A stretch of DNA of 64,000 nt, taken from positions 248,001 to 312,000 of the forward strand of contig NZ_MPVN01000004.1 of the NCBI RefSeq assembly GCF_001955535.1, read 5' to 3'. Shown here piece by piece: positions 24,501 through 32,869 of the stretch (position 1 is its first letter; every line of letters begins with the position of its first letter). This stretch comes from Paenibacillus sp. FSL H7-0326 (GTDB lineage Bacteria > Bacillota > Bacilli > Paenibacillales > Paenibacillaceae). The notes under the pieces were generated by a model. The model did no database searches. It was not told the origin of the DNA and saw nothing but the letters and a program-made list of their open reading frames with translations. The translations under genes were made by a program, and so were the position numbers.

Positions 24501-25685
24501 TCAGCTCCCTTGCTCCAGAATGCGAAGCTTCTCATCGAGTGCATCCAGTGCAATAATCTGCACAAGCACATCCTCATCGCCCTCGGCTGCTTCCATGAAT
24601 AGGCGGATTGCGGTGTGCCGGTCACCTCTCATGGCTTCTACACTGCCTGACAGTATGCGGAATTCCCTTCGGTCCTGCTCCGTTTGCAGATCGGAGGCTG
24701 CAACCTCTCCGAGTGCTTTTTCGAGGCGGCCGGTTTCCCGGTACAGCTGAAAGGATAGATGTCTTGCATTCTGCTCTGGCAGCAGGTCCAGCATGGATAA
24801 GGCTGCGCGATAATCATCGTTGAATCGATAGATATGGAAGAGGGCAGTCGTCTCTTGCCCATCCGCCATTAACTGAAGAAGTGAGTGGTATCTGTTCGTG
24901 TCAGTATCACTATAGGCTGTAATTCCGTAGGTGCTGACAGCCTGAGTCAGATTGCCCTGCTGTGCCTGAATGGCCGAGAGGAATCTGTAATGCGTGATGA
25001 GGGCGTTATTTCTACCCTGCATGACAGCCTGCAGGAAGGCCTCCTCCGCATAGCGAAGCGCATTCTTATCCTCCAACAAGTACCTATAGACGGACAGCAG
25101 GAAGGAGATCGTCTCATGAGGACCGGATTGTTCCCGTAACGATTCGTAATAGGCAGCTCGCTCTAACCACTGACGTCGATGAATGGATGTTGTCTCACTG
25201 TGGACAAGCTCATGGACGGCCTCCTGAAAAAGCACATCATAGACAGCAGATTCCTCCTGCAGGAAGAGGGCGGCACAGCCTCGGAAGGCCCAGTCCAGAC
25301 ATTTCATCTCGGAATCAGAGCATACAAGACTGGATATCGCCGTCAATTGCTGCATACATGCTTTATATAGTCCTTCATCTGATTCATCAAGATGGGCAGC
25401 CTCGTATGTAATTATGTACTTCGGATGCATGGACGCCGCTGCATGTACCCAGTATGGATGGGCCACGAAGGCGATGGTATTCTCATTCCAGAGCTGAGCC
25501 AGCGCGCTCCTGAGTACATAATTTAATTCCTCAGGTTCGGAGTGTTCGTGGAATTCCTCCTTTGGCCGGCTTGTAACATAGTATACAGGGGCTGACTCAC
25601 AGAGAAGGGCCAGGAGTCGCTTCAGTATCGGATCTGCGATGTTGGGTGGTGGAAATATGACAAATTGAAGAGTGTCCAACTTCAT
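24501..25685 (-). CDS. Glycosyltransferase-like protein with TPR-type C-terminus
   Basis: A 394-residue protein I cannot place firmly. The first ~150 residues (LQFVIFPPPNIADPILKRLL, VYYVTSRP, YIITYEAAHLDE, VCSDSEM) look like the N-terminal Rossmann half of a GT-B glycosyltransferase, where the usual order is substrate loop then SD(S/T). The remaining residues are helical with TPR-like spacing (HYRFLSAIQAQQGNLTQAVS, LEKALGEVAAS). A C-terminal nucleotide-sugar domain is missing. It may be an inactive or adaptor form that positions a substrate for the downstream enzymes. ATG 25685 follows AAGGAG. Confidence 0.6.
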   Translation of the reverse strand: MKLDTLQFVIFPPPNIADPILKRLLALLCESAPVYYVTSRPKEEFHEHSEPEELNYVLRSALAQLWNENTIAFVAHPYWVHAAASMHPKYIITYEAAHLDESDEGLYKACMQQLTAISSLVCSDSEMKCLDWAFRGCAALFLQEESAVYDVLFQEAVHELVHSETTSIHRRQWLERAAYYESLREQSGPHETISFLLSVYRYLLEDKNALRYAEEAFLQAVMQGRNNALITHYRFLSAIQAQQGNLTQAVSTYGITAYSDTDTNRYHSLLQLMADGQETTALFHIYRFNDDYRAALSMLDLLPEQNARHLSFQLYRETGRLEKALGEVAASDLQTEQDRREFRILSGSVEAMRGDRHTAIRLFMEAAEGDEDVLVQIIALDALDEKLRILEQGS

Positions 25686-25812
25686 CCGCTCCTTCAACAG
25701 CTGTACTGATACACAGGCTTCTGCCTGCATCTATATACTGTATGGGAGCAGAGGGCAGTTCATGAACAATTTCTTATGCTGGGCATATCGGACTGGCGGC
25801 CTTCCAGGCACA

Positions 25813-25860
25813 CAAAAAAGAGCATGATCTGAGTGGAGGAGACTCATGGATCATGCTCTT
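25813..25860 (-). terminator. Terminator of the WecA/TagO-like gene
   Basis: On the minus strand AGAGCATGATC pairs with GATCATGCTCT and is followed by TTTTTT. It separates the phosphosugar transferase gene from the minus-strand glycan operon. Confidence 0.85.
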
Positions 25861-25882
25861 TGTTGGATATAAACCTACGCTC

Positions 25883-26842
25883 TTAGATCTGTACCAGCAT
25901 CAGAATGATCGAGGACAAGCAGAGACATACACTTACGAGACATAAGACGGCCAGAGTCTGCTTGTGGGTCAGACCTGCTCTTAGCAATCTGTAATGCGCC
26001 TGACTCGCATCTGCCTGATAGATCGCTTTTCCTTCAAGGAATCGCTTGATGACGACGAACAGGTTATCGAAGATCGGAACACCTAATGCCAGAATTGGAA
26101 TCAGGATGGATAGAACCGTTGCCTGCTTGAATGCTCCATCCAAGGCGATGACGGCGAGAATAAACCCGAGGAACGTCGCTCCCGCATCTCCCATAAATAC
26201 TTTGGCCGGGGGTTTGTTGAATTTAAGATAGCCTGCAGTTACACCGACAAGTACGATCGCAAGCATGGCCGAGTGACTCTGACCCATCGTCAATGCCACA
26301 ATGAACAATGTCGTGCCTGAAATGGCAGATAGTCCTCCCGCGAGCCCGTCCATTCCATCGGAGAAATTAATAACTGTCGTAACACCGAAGATCCACAGAA
26401 TGGTCAGTGTAAACTGCAGCCAGACCGGAAGTGAGATGTATTCCTCGCTGAAAGGGTTATAGAACCCGGTAAAACGAATGCCTGCTAAATATACAATAAC
26501 GGCAGCTGATACTTGAACGAGCATTTTGGGCAGAGCGGGAAAGTCCTTGCCTCTGGTCTTGTACCAATCATCAACGGTTCCAATAACGAGCAGGAGCAGT
26601 CCTCCGGCAAACAAGGCTGCCGTCTGCCATGTATATTCGCCTGAGAACAGCAGATAGGCGATGAAAAATCCGGCAAAGATCGCATAGCTTGCGGTCAAAG
26701 GGATGGGCTTCTTGTGCAGCTTGCGCTCCTCATTCTCTCTAGGCTTGTCCACGAAATCGATCTTAAGAGCAAGCCTGCCTAATGGAGGAATGAGCAGCAC
26801 AACAATGAGCAGGGATACGATAAAGGCACCAGCATACAGCAT
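25883..26842 (-). CDS. MraY/WecA-type phospho-sugar transferase (TagO-like)
   Basis: A 319-residue polytopic membrane enzyme (ten to eleven hydrophobic spans) of the family that moves a sugar-1-phosphate from UDP-sugar to undecaprenyl phosphate, the first step of teichoic acid or capsule synthesis. Motifs: DKPRENEERKLHKKPIP, GTVDDWYK, NFSDGMDGLAGG and VFMGDAGATFLG. The usual His-rich loop (HLHHRLL in TagO/WecA) is here SQAHYRLLRAGLTHKQ, a notable deviation. The frame could start 17 residues earlier (26893), but homologous sequence begins around MLYAGAF. It could prime a lipid-linked glycan for the adjacent locus. Confidence 0.8.
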   Translation of the reverse strand: MLYAGAFIVSLLIVVLLIPPLGRLALKIDFVDKPRENEERKLHKKPIPLTASYAIFAGFFIAYLLFSGEYTWQTAALFAGGLLLLVIGTVDDWYKTRGKDFPALPKMLVQVSAAVIVYLAGIRFTGFYNPFSEEYISLPVWLQFTLTILWIFGVTTVINFSDGMDGLAGGLSAISGTTLFIVALTMGQSHSAMLAIVLVGVTAGYLKFNKPPAKVFMGDAGATFLGFILAVIALDGAFKQATVLSILIPILALGVPIFDNLFVVIKRFLEGKAIYQADASQAHYRLLRAGLTHKQTLAVLCLVSVCLCLSSIILMLVQI

Positions 26843-27171
26843 GGAACAGAAATCACCACTTTTCAGCATATTTTTGACAGAAAATGATTCCATTTATTCA
26901 AATTATAGCTTTTTTCTTCAGGGATTGTCGATTGTTTTCTCGATTGTTTTCTTCAGCCTTTTATATTCCGAGTAACAAGAGCGTGTTAGTACAAAAGAAA
27001 AAATATTCCGCTTTTTAAATAAATTTAGGAAAAAATCTTTTTTATTTTGGTTTTCTTTGCTATAATTTCCCACAAAGAGAAGCGAAAGGTAAAACTTCCT
27101 TGCTTTTTAACACATCATCACGTCTTTCTCTTCGCAAATGACTCTTGTCGATTATGAAGGGGGAAAAAGGA
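26843..27171. other. Divergent intergenic region with extended -10 promoter
   Basis: AT-rich and without a supported gene. TGCTATAAT (27058-27066) is a good extended -10 element reading toward the binding-protein gene, with a T-rich poor -35. The rest shows no clear operator. Confidence 0.4.
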
Positions 27172-28491
27172 ATGAGAAGAAGCAGAAGAGGTTTCAAGCT
27201 GTCGTGTTTAACCCTGTTGTTGCTATCCCTATTGCTTAGTGCATGCAGTGGCGGAGGCGGTAATAACGGAGCGGACCCTGCACCAACGCCTGCTGATCCG
27301 GGTTCAGGAGGAACAGAGGAAGCCAGTGAGCCGATTGAGCTTGAGTTCTGGACGATTGCCCTTCAGCCTACGTTTAACGACTATTTTAACGGACTGATTG
27401 AGGAGTACGAGGCAGCACATGAGAATGTGACGATTAAATGGAGTGATTTTCCGTTTGATGCGATCACCCAGAAGCTGTTGACGACAACAGCCAATAATGA
27501 AAGTCCGGATGTCGTGAATCTCAACACCGAATTTGCGAGTCAGATGGGCACCAAAGGTGCGCTGACCGACCTGAACGAACACCTCACAGATGAAGAGAAG
27601 GCCGTATATTTTGACGGAATCTTCAATTCCACCATCATTAACGACAAAGCTTATGCCCTCCCATGGTACACCGGTACCGAAGTGCTGTTTATGAACAAGA
27701 AAATAGTGGAGGAGGCTGGACTTGATCCGGCAAATCCGCCGCAAACCAGAGAGGAACTGGCAGAGTGGGCCCGTACGGTAAAAGAAAAGACAGGCAAAGC
27801 CGGTTACGCGGTGCAGCTCGTTTCGAAGCTTCTGCCCATCGACGGTATCCAGATCCTGAACGAAGACAAGACCGCAGCTGCCTTCAATACACCTGAAATG
27901 GTGGCTATGATTGAGAACCTGAAGGGGTTAATGGAAGAAGGGCTGGTCGTGAAGGAGGATGCTGAATTCTCCAAGCAGATCCAGTTCTACTCGGCAGAGC
28001 AGACGGCCTTCGTACTCGCTGGACCAACCTTCATCAATTTTATCAAGACATCCGCACCTGATGTGTATGAGAACACGATTGCTGTATCTTTGCCGACAGG
28101 TAAAGCCGGCCTGAGATTGTCTAACTCTATGAACATTGTCGTCCCTTCCAAGACCGAGCATCCGGAGGCAGCAGCTGAGTTTGCCAAATTTATTACCAAT
28201 GCAGCCAATCAAACCGCCTTCTCCAAAGTAGCCAATACACTGCCTTCCACGAAGGAGTCCGTTGAGGATCCGTTCTTCAAGGAATCTGATGGATCTCTTG
28301 AAGCTGAAGCGAAGCTGGCATCGAGCCAAAGTCTTACCGAAGCGACAGACTACATGGTCGGGGTACCAAATGCAGGAGATATTAACTCTGCAATCGCACG
28401 CGGACTGCAGGAAATCTTGCTGAACGGTAAAGAAATTCAGGCCACGCTGGATGCTGTAGAGGCCGAAGTGAACAATATCCTGAAGCAGTAG
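27172..28491 (+). CDS. Sugar ABC importer, substrate-binding lipoprotein
   Basis: A 439-residue CUT1 solute-binding protein. The signal peptide ends LLLSAC with lipid-bearing Cys25, followed by a Gly/Pro/Asp-rich linker. IELEFWTIALQPTFNDYFNG, SPDVVNLNTEFASQMG and ALPWYTGTEVLFMNKKIVEEAG follow the family pattern. ATG 27172 has GGGGGAAAAAGG upstream; the longer frame from 27145 lacks a site. It is the first gene of a cluster with two permeases, a DUF4127 protein, NanE and an RpiR regulator, suggesting an amino sugar or a glycan fragment as ligand. Confidence 0.9.
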   Translation: MRRSRRGFKLSCLTLLLLSLLLSACSGGGGNNGADPAPTPADPGSGGTEEASEPIELEFWTIALQPTFNDYFNGLIEEYEAAHENVTIKWSDFPFDAITQKLLTTTANNESPDVVNLNTEFASQMGTKGALTDLNEHLTDEEKAVYFDGIFNSTIINDKAYALPWYTGTEVLFMNKKIVEEAGLDPANPPQTREELAEWARTVKEKTGKAGYAVQLVSKLLPIDGIQILNEDKTAAAFNTPEMVAMIENLKGLMEEGLVVKEDAEFSKQIQFYSAEQTAFVLAGPTFINFIKTSAPDVYENTIAVSLPTGKAGLRLSNSMNIVVPSKTEHPEAAAEFAKFITNAANQTAFSKVANTLPSTKESVEDPFFKESDGSLEAEAKLASSQSLTEATDYMVGVPNAGDINSAIARGLQEILLNGKEIQATLDAVEAEVNNILKQ

Positions 28492-28529
28492 TGCCACTTG
28501 AGTGTAAGGAGAATTGGAATGCATTAAAT

Positions 28530-28555
28530 GAGGCAAGAAATACGTTTCTTGCCTC
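28530..28555 (+). terminator. Intra-operon inverted repeat after the binding-protein gene
   Basis: GAGGCAAGAAA pairs perfectly with TTTCTTGCCTC around a four-base loop, between the binding-protein and permease genes. It has no long T-run, so 3'-end protection or partial termination is more likely than a full stop. Confidence 0.6.
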
Positions 28556-28581
28556 GTCTAATTCACAAGGGGGGAATGCAA

Positions 28582-29460
28582 ATGAGGTGGGTTCGTTCTG
28601 AATCTTTTGCAGCCTGGGCATTCATGACCCCAGGTTTGCTCATTATTGCCGTATTTGTATTTTGGCCGATTATTTATGGAATACCGCTGTCCTTAACGAA
28701 TTATTCCGTTATTGGGGAAACAAAGTATGTTGGTTTGGATAACTTCAAGAATGCGTTTCTGGATAAGAACTTCACCATCTCCTTATGGAATTCACTGCTG
28801 TACGTTATCGTGGTTCCGTTTATCCAGATCTTTTCTATCTTAATGGCGATTCTCGTGAACAGCCGTATACCTGGAATTAAGCTCTTCCGTGCGGCGTACT
28901 ACATTCCTGTCGTTACCTCCATGGTTGCTGTAGCCCTGATTTGGAGCTGGCTGCTGAGCAGCAATGGGGTGGTCAACTACCTGCTGATGCAGGTAGGAAT
29001 TATCAGTGAGCAGGTATCCTGGCTGTCGACCAGTGAAACGGCACTGGCTACGCTCATGTTTATTACGATGTGGAAAGCACTCGGCTATTACATGATGCTG
29101 TATCTTGCAGGTCTTCAGGGCATTCCGAATGACCTCTACGAGGCAGCGAGAGTAGATGGGGCCAACCGAATGCAGCTGATTTGGTCCATTACCCTGCCGC
29201 TCCTGCGTCCGCATATCTTTTTTTGCTCCTTGATCTCTGTTATGGGGGCGGTGCGCGTATTTGATGAGGTCTATATTCTGACCAAGGGTGGCCCAGGAAC
29301 ATCGACGCTGGTATCCAGCGTGTATATATTTGAAAAAGGTCTGGAGCAGTTCAATTTCGGCTATGCCTCTGCGCTGGGACTCATTGTGAGTGTACTGATC
29401 GGCGGACTCAGTGTCATCGTGTTTAAGCTGAATCAGAAGGGCGGTGTCAATTCATACTGA
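28582..29460 (+). CDS. Sugar ABC importer, permease 1
   Basis: A 292-residue CUT1 permease with six spans. FMTPGLLIIAVFVFWPIIYG is the first span, and the EAA loop is EAARVDGANRMQLIW then LPLLRP near residues 195-215. ATG 28582 has AAGGGGGG upstream; the frame itself runs back through the preceding hairpin to 28528. Its stop overlaps the next ATG by one base. It forms the membrane channel with the following gene's product. Confidence 0.9.
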   Translation: MRWVRSESFAAWAFMTPGLLIIAVFVFWPIIYGIPLSLTNYSVIGETKYVGLDNFKNAFLDKNFTISLWNSLLYVIVVPFIQIFSILMAILVNSRIPGIKLFRAAYYIPVVTSMVAVALIWSWLLSSNGVVNYLLMQVGIISEQVSWLSTSETALATLMFITMWKALGYYMMLYLAGLQGIPNDLYEAARVDGANRMQLIWSITLPLLRPHIFFCSLISVMGAVRVFDEVYILTKGGPGTSTLVSSVYIFEKGLEQFNFGYASALGLIVSVLIGGLSVIVFKLNQKGGVNSY

Positions 29461-30341
29461 TGGAAACAGTCGAGTTAACCCAAGCTGACAAGTTGATCGA
29501 GACGAGCAAGCGCAAGAAAAAAGTAGTCAACGGATTGCGGATGGCGATTACGTACTTGCTATTGCTCCTCCTGGCTATCTTTATGATGGGACCGTTCTTA
29601 TGGCTGCTGAGTGTGTCACTGATGCCGGGGCGTAATATTTTCTCTTCGCCGCCTGCAATCTTCCCGACCTTTATTGATTTTGATAACTATGTGCAGGTAT
29701 GGCAGTTTATGAACTTCCCAAGGTATATCTGGAACACGGTTGTAATTACGGTGCTGGGTGTAGTGTTCAATATTGTATTGTCATGTATGACGGGGTATCC
29801 GCTCGCCGTATTCCGATTTAAGGGCCGTAATTTCGTGTTCGTGACCTTGATTGCAACGATGATTATTCCATCCTCCACCGCGATGATCGTACATTACCTG
29901 ACCATTCAGGATTTGGGACTAGGCGGCTCGTACCTGGGCGTTGTACTGCCTGCAGCGGTGTCTGTCTTTAACATCTTCCTGATGCGGCAGACGTTCCTAA
30001 ATATCCCGATTGACGTGCGTGATTCTGGAAAGATTGACGGCGCCTCCGAATTTCGGATTTGGTGGCAGCTGATTCTGCCGCTGGTTAAGCCAGGGATTGC
30101 CGTTATTGCCCTGCTGGAGTTCATGTCGTTCTGGAACAGCTTCCTGTGGCCAATGGTTATTCTGGATGACCCATTAAAGTACCCGCTTGCGTCCGCACTG
30201 ACGACGCTGAACGGACAGTTCTCGTATAACTTTGGCTGGATCGCCGCCGGTACGATGATCTCGGTGATTCCGATCATCGTCGTGTTCCTGTTCACACAGC
30301 GATACTACATGGAGGGTATCGCCGGAGCAGTAAAGGGCTAA
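29460..30341 (+). CDS. Sugar ABC importer, permease 2
   Basis: A 293-residue MalG-type permease. A 30-residue charged N-terminus precedes six spans. The EAA loop is DSGKIDGASEFRIWWQL followed by LPLVKP; the usual EAA is DSG here. The C-terminus GIAGAVKG is typical. No ATPase gene follows; the importer must use a shared one. A hairpin (CTCTATC/GATAGAG, 30347-30370) without T-run lies just after the stop, then the DUF4127 gene 260 bases on. Confidence 0.9.
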   Translation: METVELTQADKLIETSKRKKKVVNGLRMAITYLLLLLLAIFMMGPFLWLLSVSLMPGRNIFSSPPAIFPTFIDFDNYVQVWQFMNFPRYIWNTVVITVLGVVFNIVLSCMTGYPLAVFRFKGRNFVFVTLIATMIIPSSTAMIVHYLTIQDLGLGGSYLGVVLPAAVSVFNIFLMRQTFLNIPIDVRDSGKIDGASEFRIWWQLILPLVKPGIAVIALLEFMSFWNSFLWPMVILDDPLKYPLASALTTLNGQFSYNFGWIAAGTMISVIPIIVVFLFTQRYYMEGIAGAVKG

Positions 30342-30601
30342 GGTTTTCTCTATCCCTGGAGGGAGATAGAGTTACGCCGAAGACTAAAAGGTTTTCATGT
30401 AATTCTGATCTTTCATCCCTTAACAAACTAACTAAATATCAAGGCAAGGGTGACGCGAAGCAACCCGCCACCCCTAAGCGCCAAGCGAGTGTTCTGGATT
30501 CTGAGCGACTTTTGGCTTTGAATGCATGAACAACTCCGAAGCAATCACTTCGCATTCAAAACAAGTCGGAGCGAAGAAGTCAGAACAGGAGCGTGATAAC
30601 C
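30342..30601. repeat. Intergenic segment with imperfect relative of the 116-bp repeat and a hairpin
   Basis: TTCTGGATTCTGAGCGACTT at about 30492-30512 resembles the TGGATG...CGACTTTTGCC core of the repeat array at 858-1207. Right behind it TTTGAATGC pairs with GCATTCAAA (about 30516-30560). No gene seen. The DUF4127 leader probably includes this structure. Confidence 0.45.
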
Positions 30602-32119
30602 ATGCATACGATCTTCATCCCACTCGACGAAAGACCCTGCAACTACGAATTCCCGTACATGCTGGCAGAGGGCACGGAGCTTACAGTAGAGCGGCCACCA
30701 TTGTCGATATTGGGACTTAAAAAAAGACCGGGCGATATTGAACAGCTGTGGACTTGGCTTGAAGAGAAGGCCGAAGGTGCAGGAGGCGCTGTCATCGCAC
30801 TGGATACCCTTTTATATGGAGGAATTATTCCTTCGAGACTTCACGAATTCACGGAAGATGAGCTTATTGGAAGGCTAACAAGACTGCGCAAGCTCAAAGA
30901 GAAGCATTTGAATCTCAAAATTTTTGCATTTCAGCTCATCATGCGCTGTCCGCAGTACTCCATATCAGATGAAGAGCCGGACTATTATGCGGATTGGGGT
31001 CGTGAGATTTTCCGCAAAGGCTATATTAGTCATCGGAAGGAGCTGAAATTAGCTACCGAAGAGGAGCTAGAAGAGCTTCAGGACATTAACAAACGTCTGC
31101 CGAAGGAGGTGCTGGATGATTATCTGGGAAGAAGGAGGATCAACATCCAGGCTAATCGGGCCGTACTGGACTTGGTGAAGGATGGGGTCATTGACTTCCT
31201 GATCTTCCCGCAGGATGATTCCGCACCGTATGGTTATACGGCAAAAGATCAGCAGGTGGCGAGACAGCGGATCAGTGAGCTCGACTTGGAGCTAAAGGCG
31301 TACATGTATCCAGGAGCTGATGAAGTCGGCTGTACACTGATAACTCGGATGTTGAACGAGACGAAGGGACTAAAGCCGCTGGTGTATCCTAGACTATCCT
31401 CTATACAAGGTGCATTTGTTACACCGGTATATGAAGATCGTTTTTTCTACGAGACACTAAAGTATCAGATCACGGCAGCAGGAGCCTTAATCGCTTCCAG
31501 TGCGAGTGAAGCAGATCTCATCCTGCTTGCCAGCACCCCGGGGGAGACGATGATGGAGGCAGTGTCGCAGGAGCATCCATTCTTCAGCTATGATGTGTAC
31601 CGCAATTTAATGGAGCTGATCGAATACGGAAGCTACATGATGAAGGAACAAGGCAAGGCGGTAGCCGTTGCCGATGTAGGCTATGCGAATGGTGCGGATC
31701 TCAAGCTGGTCAAAATGCTGCGCCAAAAGGGCATACTGTTTGATCTGGCAGGCTATGCCGCTTGGAACACCAGCTCGAATTCACTTGGAACTGTTATCTC
31801 GCAGGCACTCATTTATACGCTGTACGGACGAACGCAGGAGCACCTCGATTTTCTCGCGCTACGTTATGCGGAAGATGCATGTTACTGTGCGACGGTCCGC
31901 AAGGAAATGAATGCAGGAGTTGTCGAGGAATTGGGTTACAATAAGTTTTTGCTGGATGGGCCGCGTGGGAAAGTGGCGGAACGCGTCGAGCATCGGCTTA
32001 CTGAAGTGCTGGAGGAGAAGATCAATGGTCCGGCGGGCCGAGTTGAGATTGTTGATTGTTACATGCCGTGGAATCGTACCTTTGAAGTTGGACTGAAAGT
32101 GAAATATCATGCCGTATGA
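30602..32119 (+). CDS. DUF4127 family protein
   Basis: A 505-residue cytosolic protein. It begins MHTIFIPLDERPCNYEFP, the signature of the DUF4127 family, and continues with DTLLYGGIIPSRL, FPQDDSAPYGYT and PGADEVG, all conserved-looking acidic motifs that could bind metal or a sugar. The function of the family is unknown to me. It lies between a sugar importer and NanE, so a glycosidase, lyase or deacylase-like role on an amino sugar is a reasonable guess only. ATG 30602 is chosen because AGGAG lies ten bases upstream; a GTG nine bases earlier is too close. Confidence 0.75.
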   Translation: MHTIFIPLDERPCNYEFPYMLAEGTELTVERPPLSILGLKKRPGDIEQLWTWLEEKAEGAGGAVIALDTLLYGGIIPSRLHEFTEDELIGRLTRLRKLKEKHLNLKIFAFQLIMRCPQYSISDEEPDYYADWGREIFRKGYISHRKELKLATEEELEELQDINKRLPKEVLDDYLGRRRINIQANRAVLDLVKDGVIDFLIFPQDDSAPYGYTAKDQQVARQRISELDLELKAYMYPGADEVGCTLITRMLNETKGLKPLVYPRLSSIQGAFVTPVYEDRFFYETLKYQITAAGALIASSASEADLILLASTPGETMMEAVSQEHPFFSYDVYRNLMELIEYGSYMMKEQGKAVAVADVGYANGADLKLVKMLRQKGILFDLAGYAAWNTSSNSLGTVISQALIYTLYGRTQEHLDFLALRYAEDACYCATVRKEMNAGVVEELGYNKFLLDGPRGKVAERVEHRLTEVLEEKINGPAGRVEIVDCYMPWNRTFEVGLKVKYHAV

Positions 32120-32149
32120 TTCAGGCAGGAGTAACCAGGAAGAGGGTGT

Positions 32150-32869
32150 ATGCTAGTGATTCCCGTATTGAAGCAAATACGATATGGACTGATTGCATCA
32201 TGCCAAGCTTTACCGGGTGAACCGCTTCATGGTTCGGAGACGATGGCGAAGATGGCCAAGGCAGCGGAAGAAGGCGGGGCAATCGCGATTCGAGCGAACA
32301 GTGCTGAAGACGTGAGAGCGATCAAGCAGGCAGTGGGCCTTCCTGTCATTGGAATCGTCAAAAGAGATTATCCGGATTCGGAGGTATATATTACGCCCAC
32401 GACGAAAGAAGTCGATGAACTGATTGAGGCGGGAGCGGATATGATCGCTCTGGATGCTACGCGAAGAAAGCGGCCGGGCCAGGTTACGCTGGAGACGATG
32501 GTGGAGTATATGAAGTCTCAGAATATGCCGGTGATGGCCGATATCTCTACGTTAGCTGAAGGGCTGTACGCCGCGTCCCTCGGTGTCAGCTGTGTGTCAA
32601 CCACCTTGTCGGGTTATACATCGTACTCTCCGAACCTCGCAGGTCCTCATCTTGAATTGGTCAAGGAGTCTGCGGAGCGGCTTGCCATTCCGGTAATCGC
32701 GGAAGGGAGAATCAGTGAGCCGGCTCAAGTGGAGGAGGTGCTTCGGCTCGGTGCATATGCCGTCGTGGTCGGTTCCGCTATTTCCCGTCCTCAATTAATA
32801 ACGAAGCGGTTCGCGGAAGCCGCACGGAAGGCAGTGATTTCAATCCATGGAAATGAAAGATCGCATTAA
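32150..32869 (+). CDS. nanE: N-acetylmannosamine-6-phosphate 2-epimerase
   Basis: A 239-residue TIM-barrel enzyme that converts ManNAc-6-phosphate to GlcNAc-6-phosphate in sialic acid and ManNAc catabolism. GLIASCQALPGEPLHG, AIRANSAEDV, GIVKRDYPDSEVYITPT, ALDATRRKRP and MADISTLAEG are the hallmark stretches; K of VKRD is the catalytic lysine candidate. Length is normal (about 220-240). The usual partners NanA, NanK, NagA and NagB are absent nearby. The 3' end overlaps the RpiR regulator by 23 bases, so they are coupled. GAAGAGGGTG lies upstream of the start. Confidence 0.9.
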   Translation: MLVIPVLKQIRYGLIASCQALPGEPLHGSETMAKMAKAAEEGGAIAIRANSAEDVRAIKQAVGLPVIGIVKRDYPDSEVYITPTTKEVDELIEAGADMIALDATRRKRPGQVTLETMVEYMKSQNMPVMADISTLAEGLYAASLGVSCVSTTLSGYTSYSPNLAGPHLELVKESAERLAIPVIAEGRISEPAQVEEVLRLGAYAVVVGSAISRPQLITKRFAEAARKAVISIHGNERSH

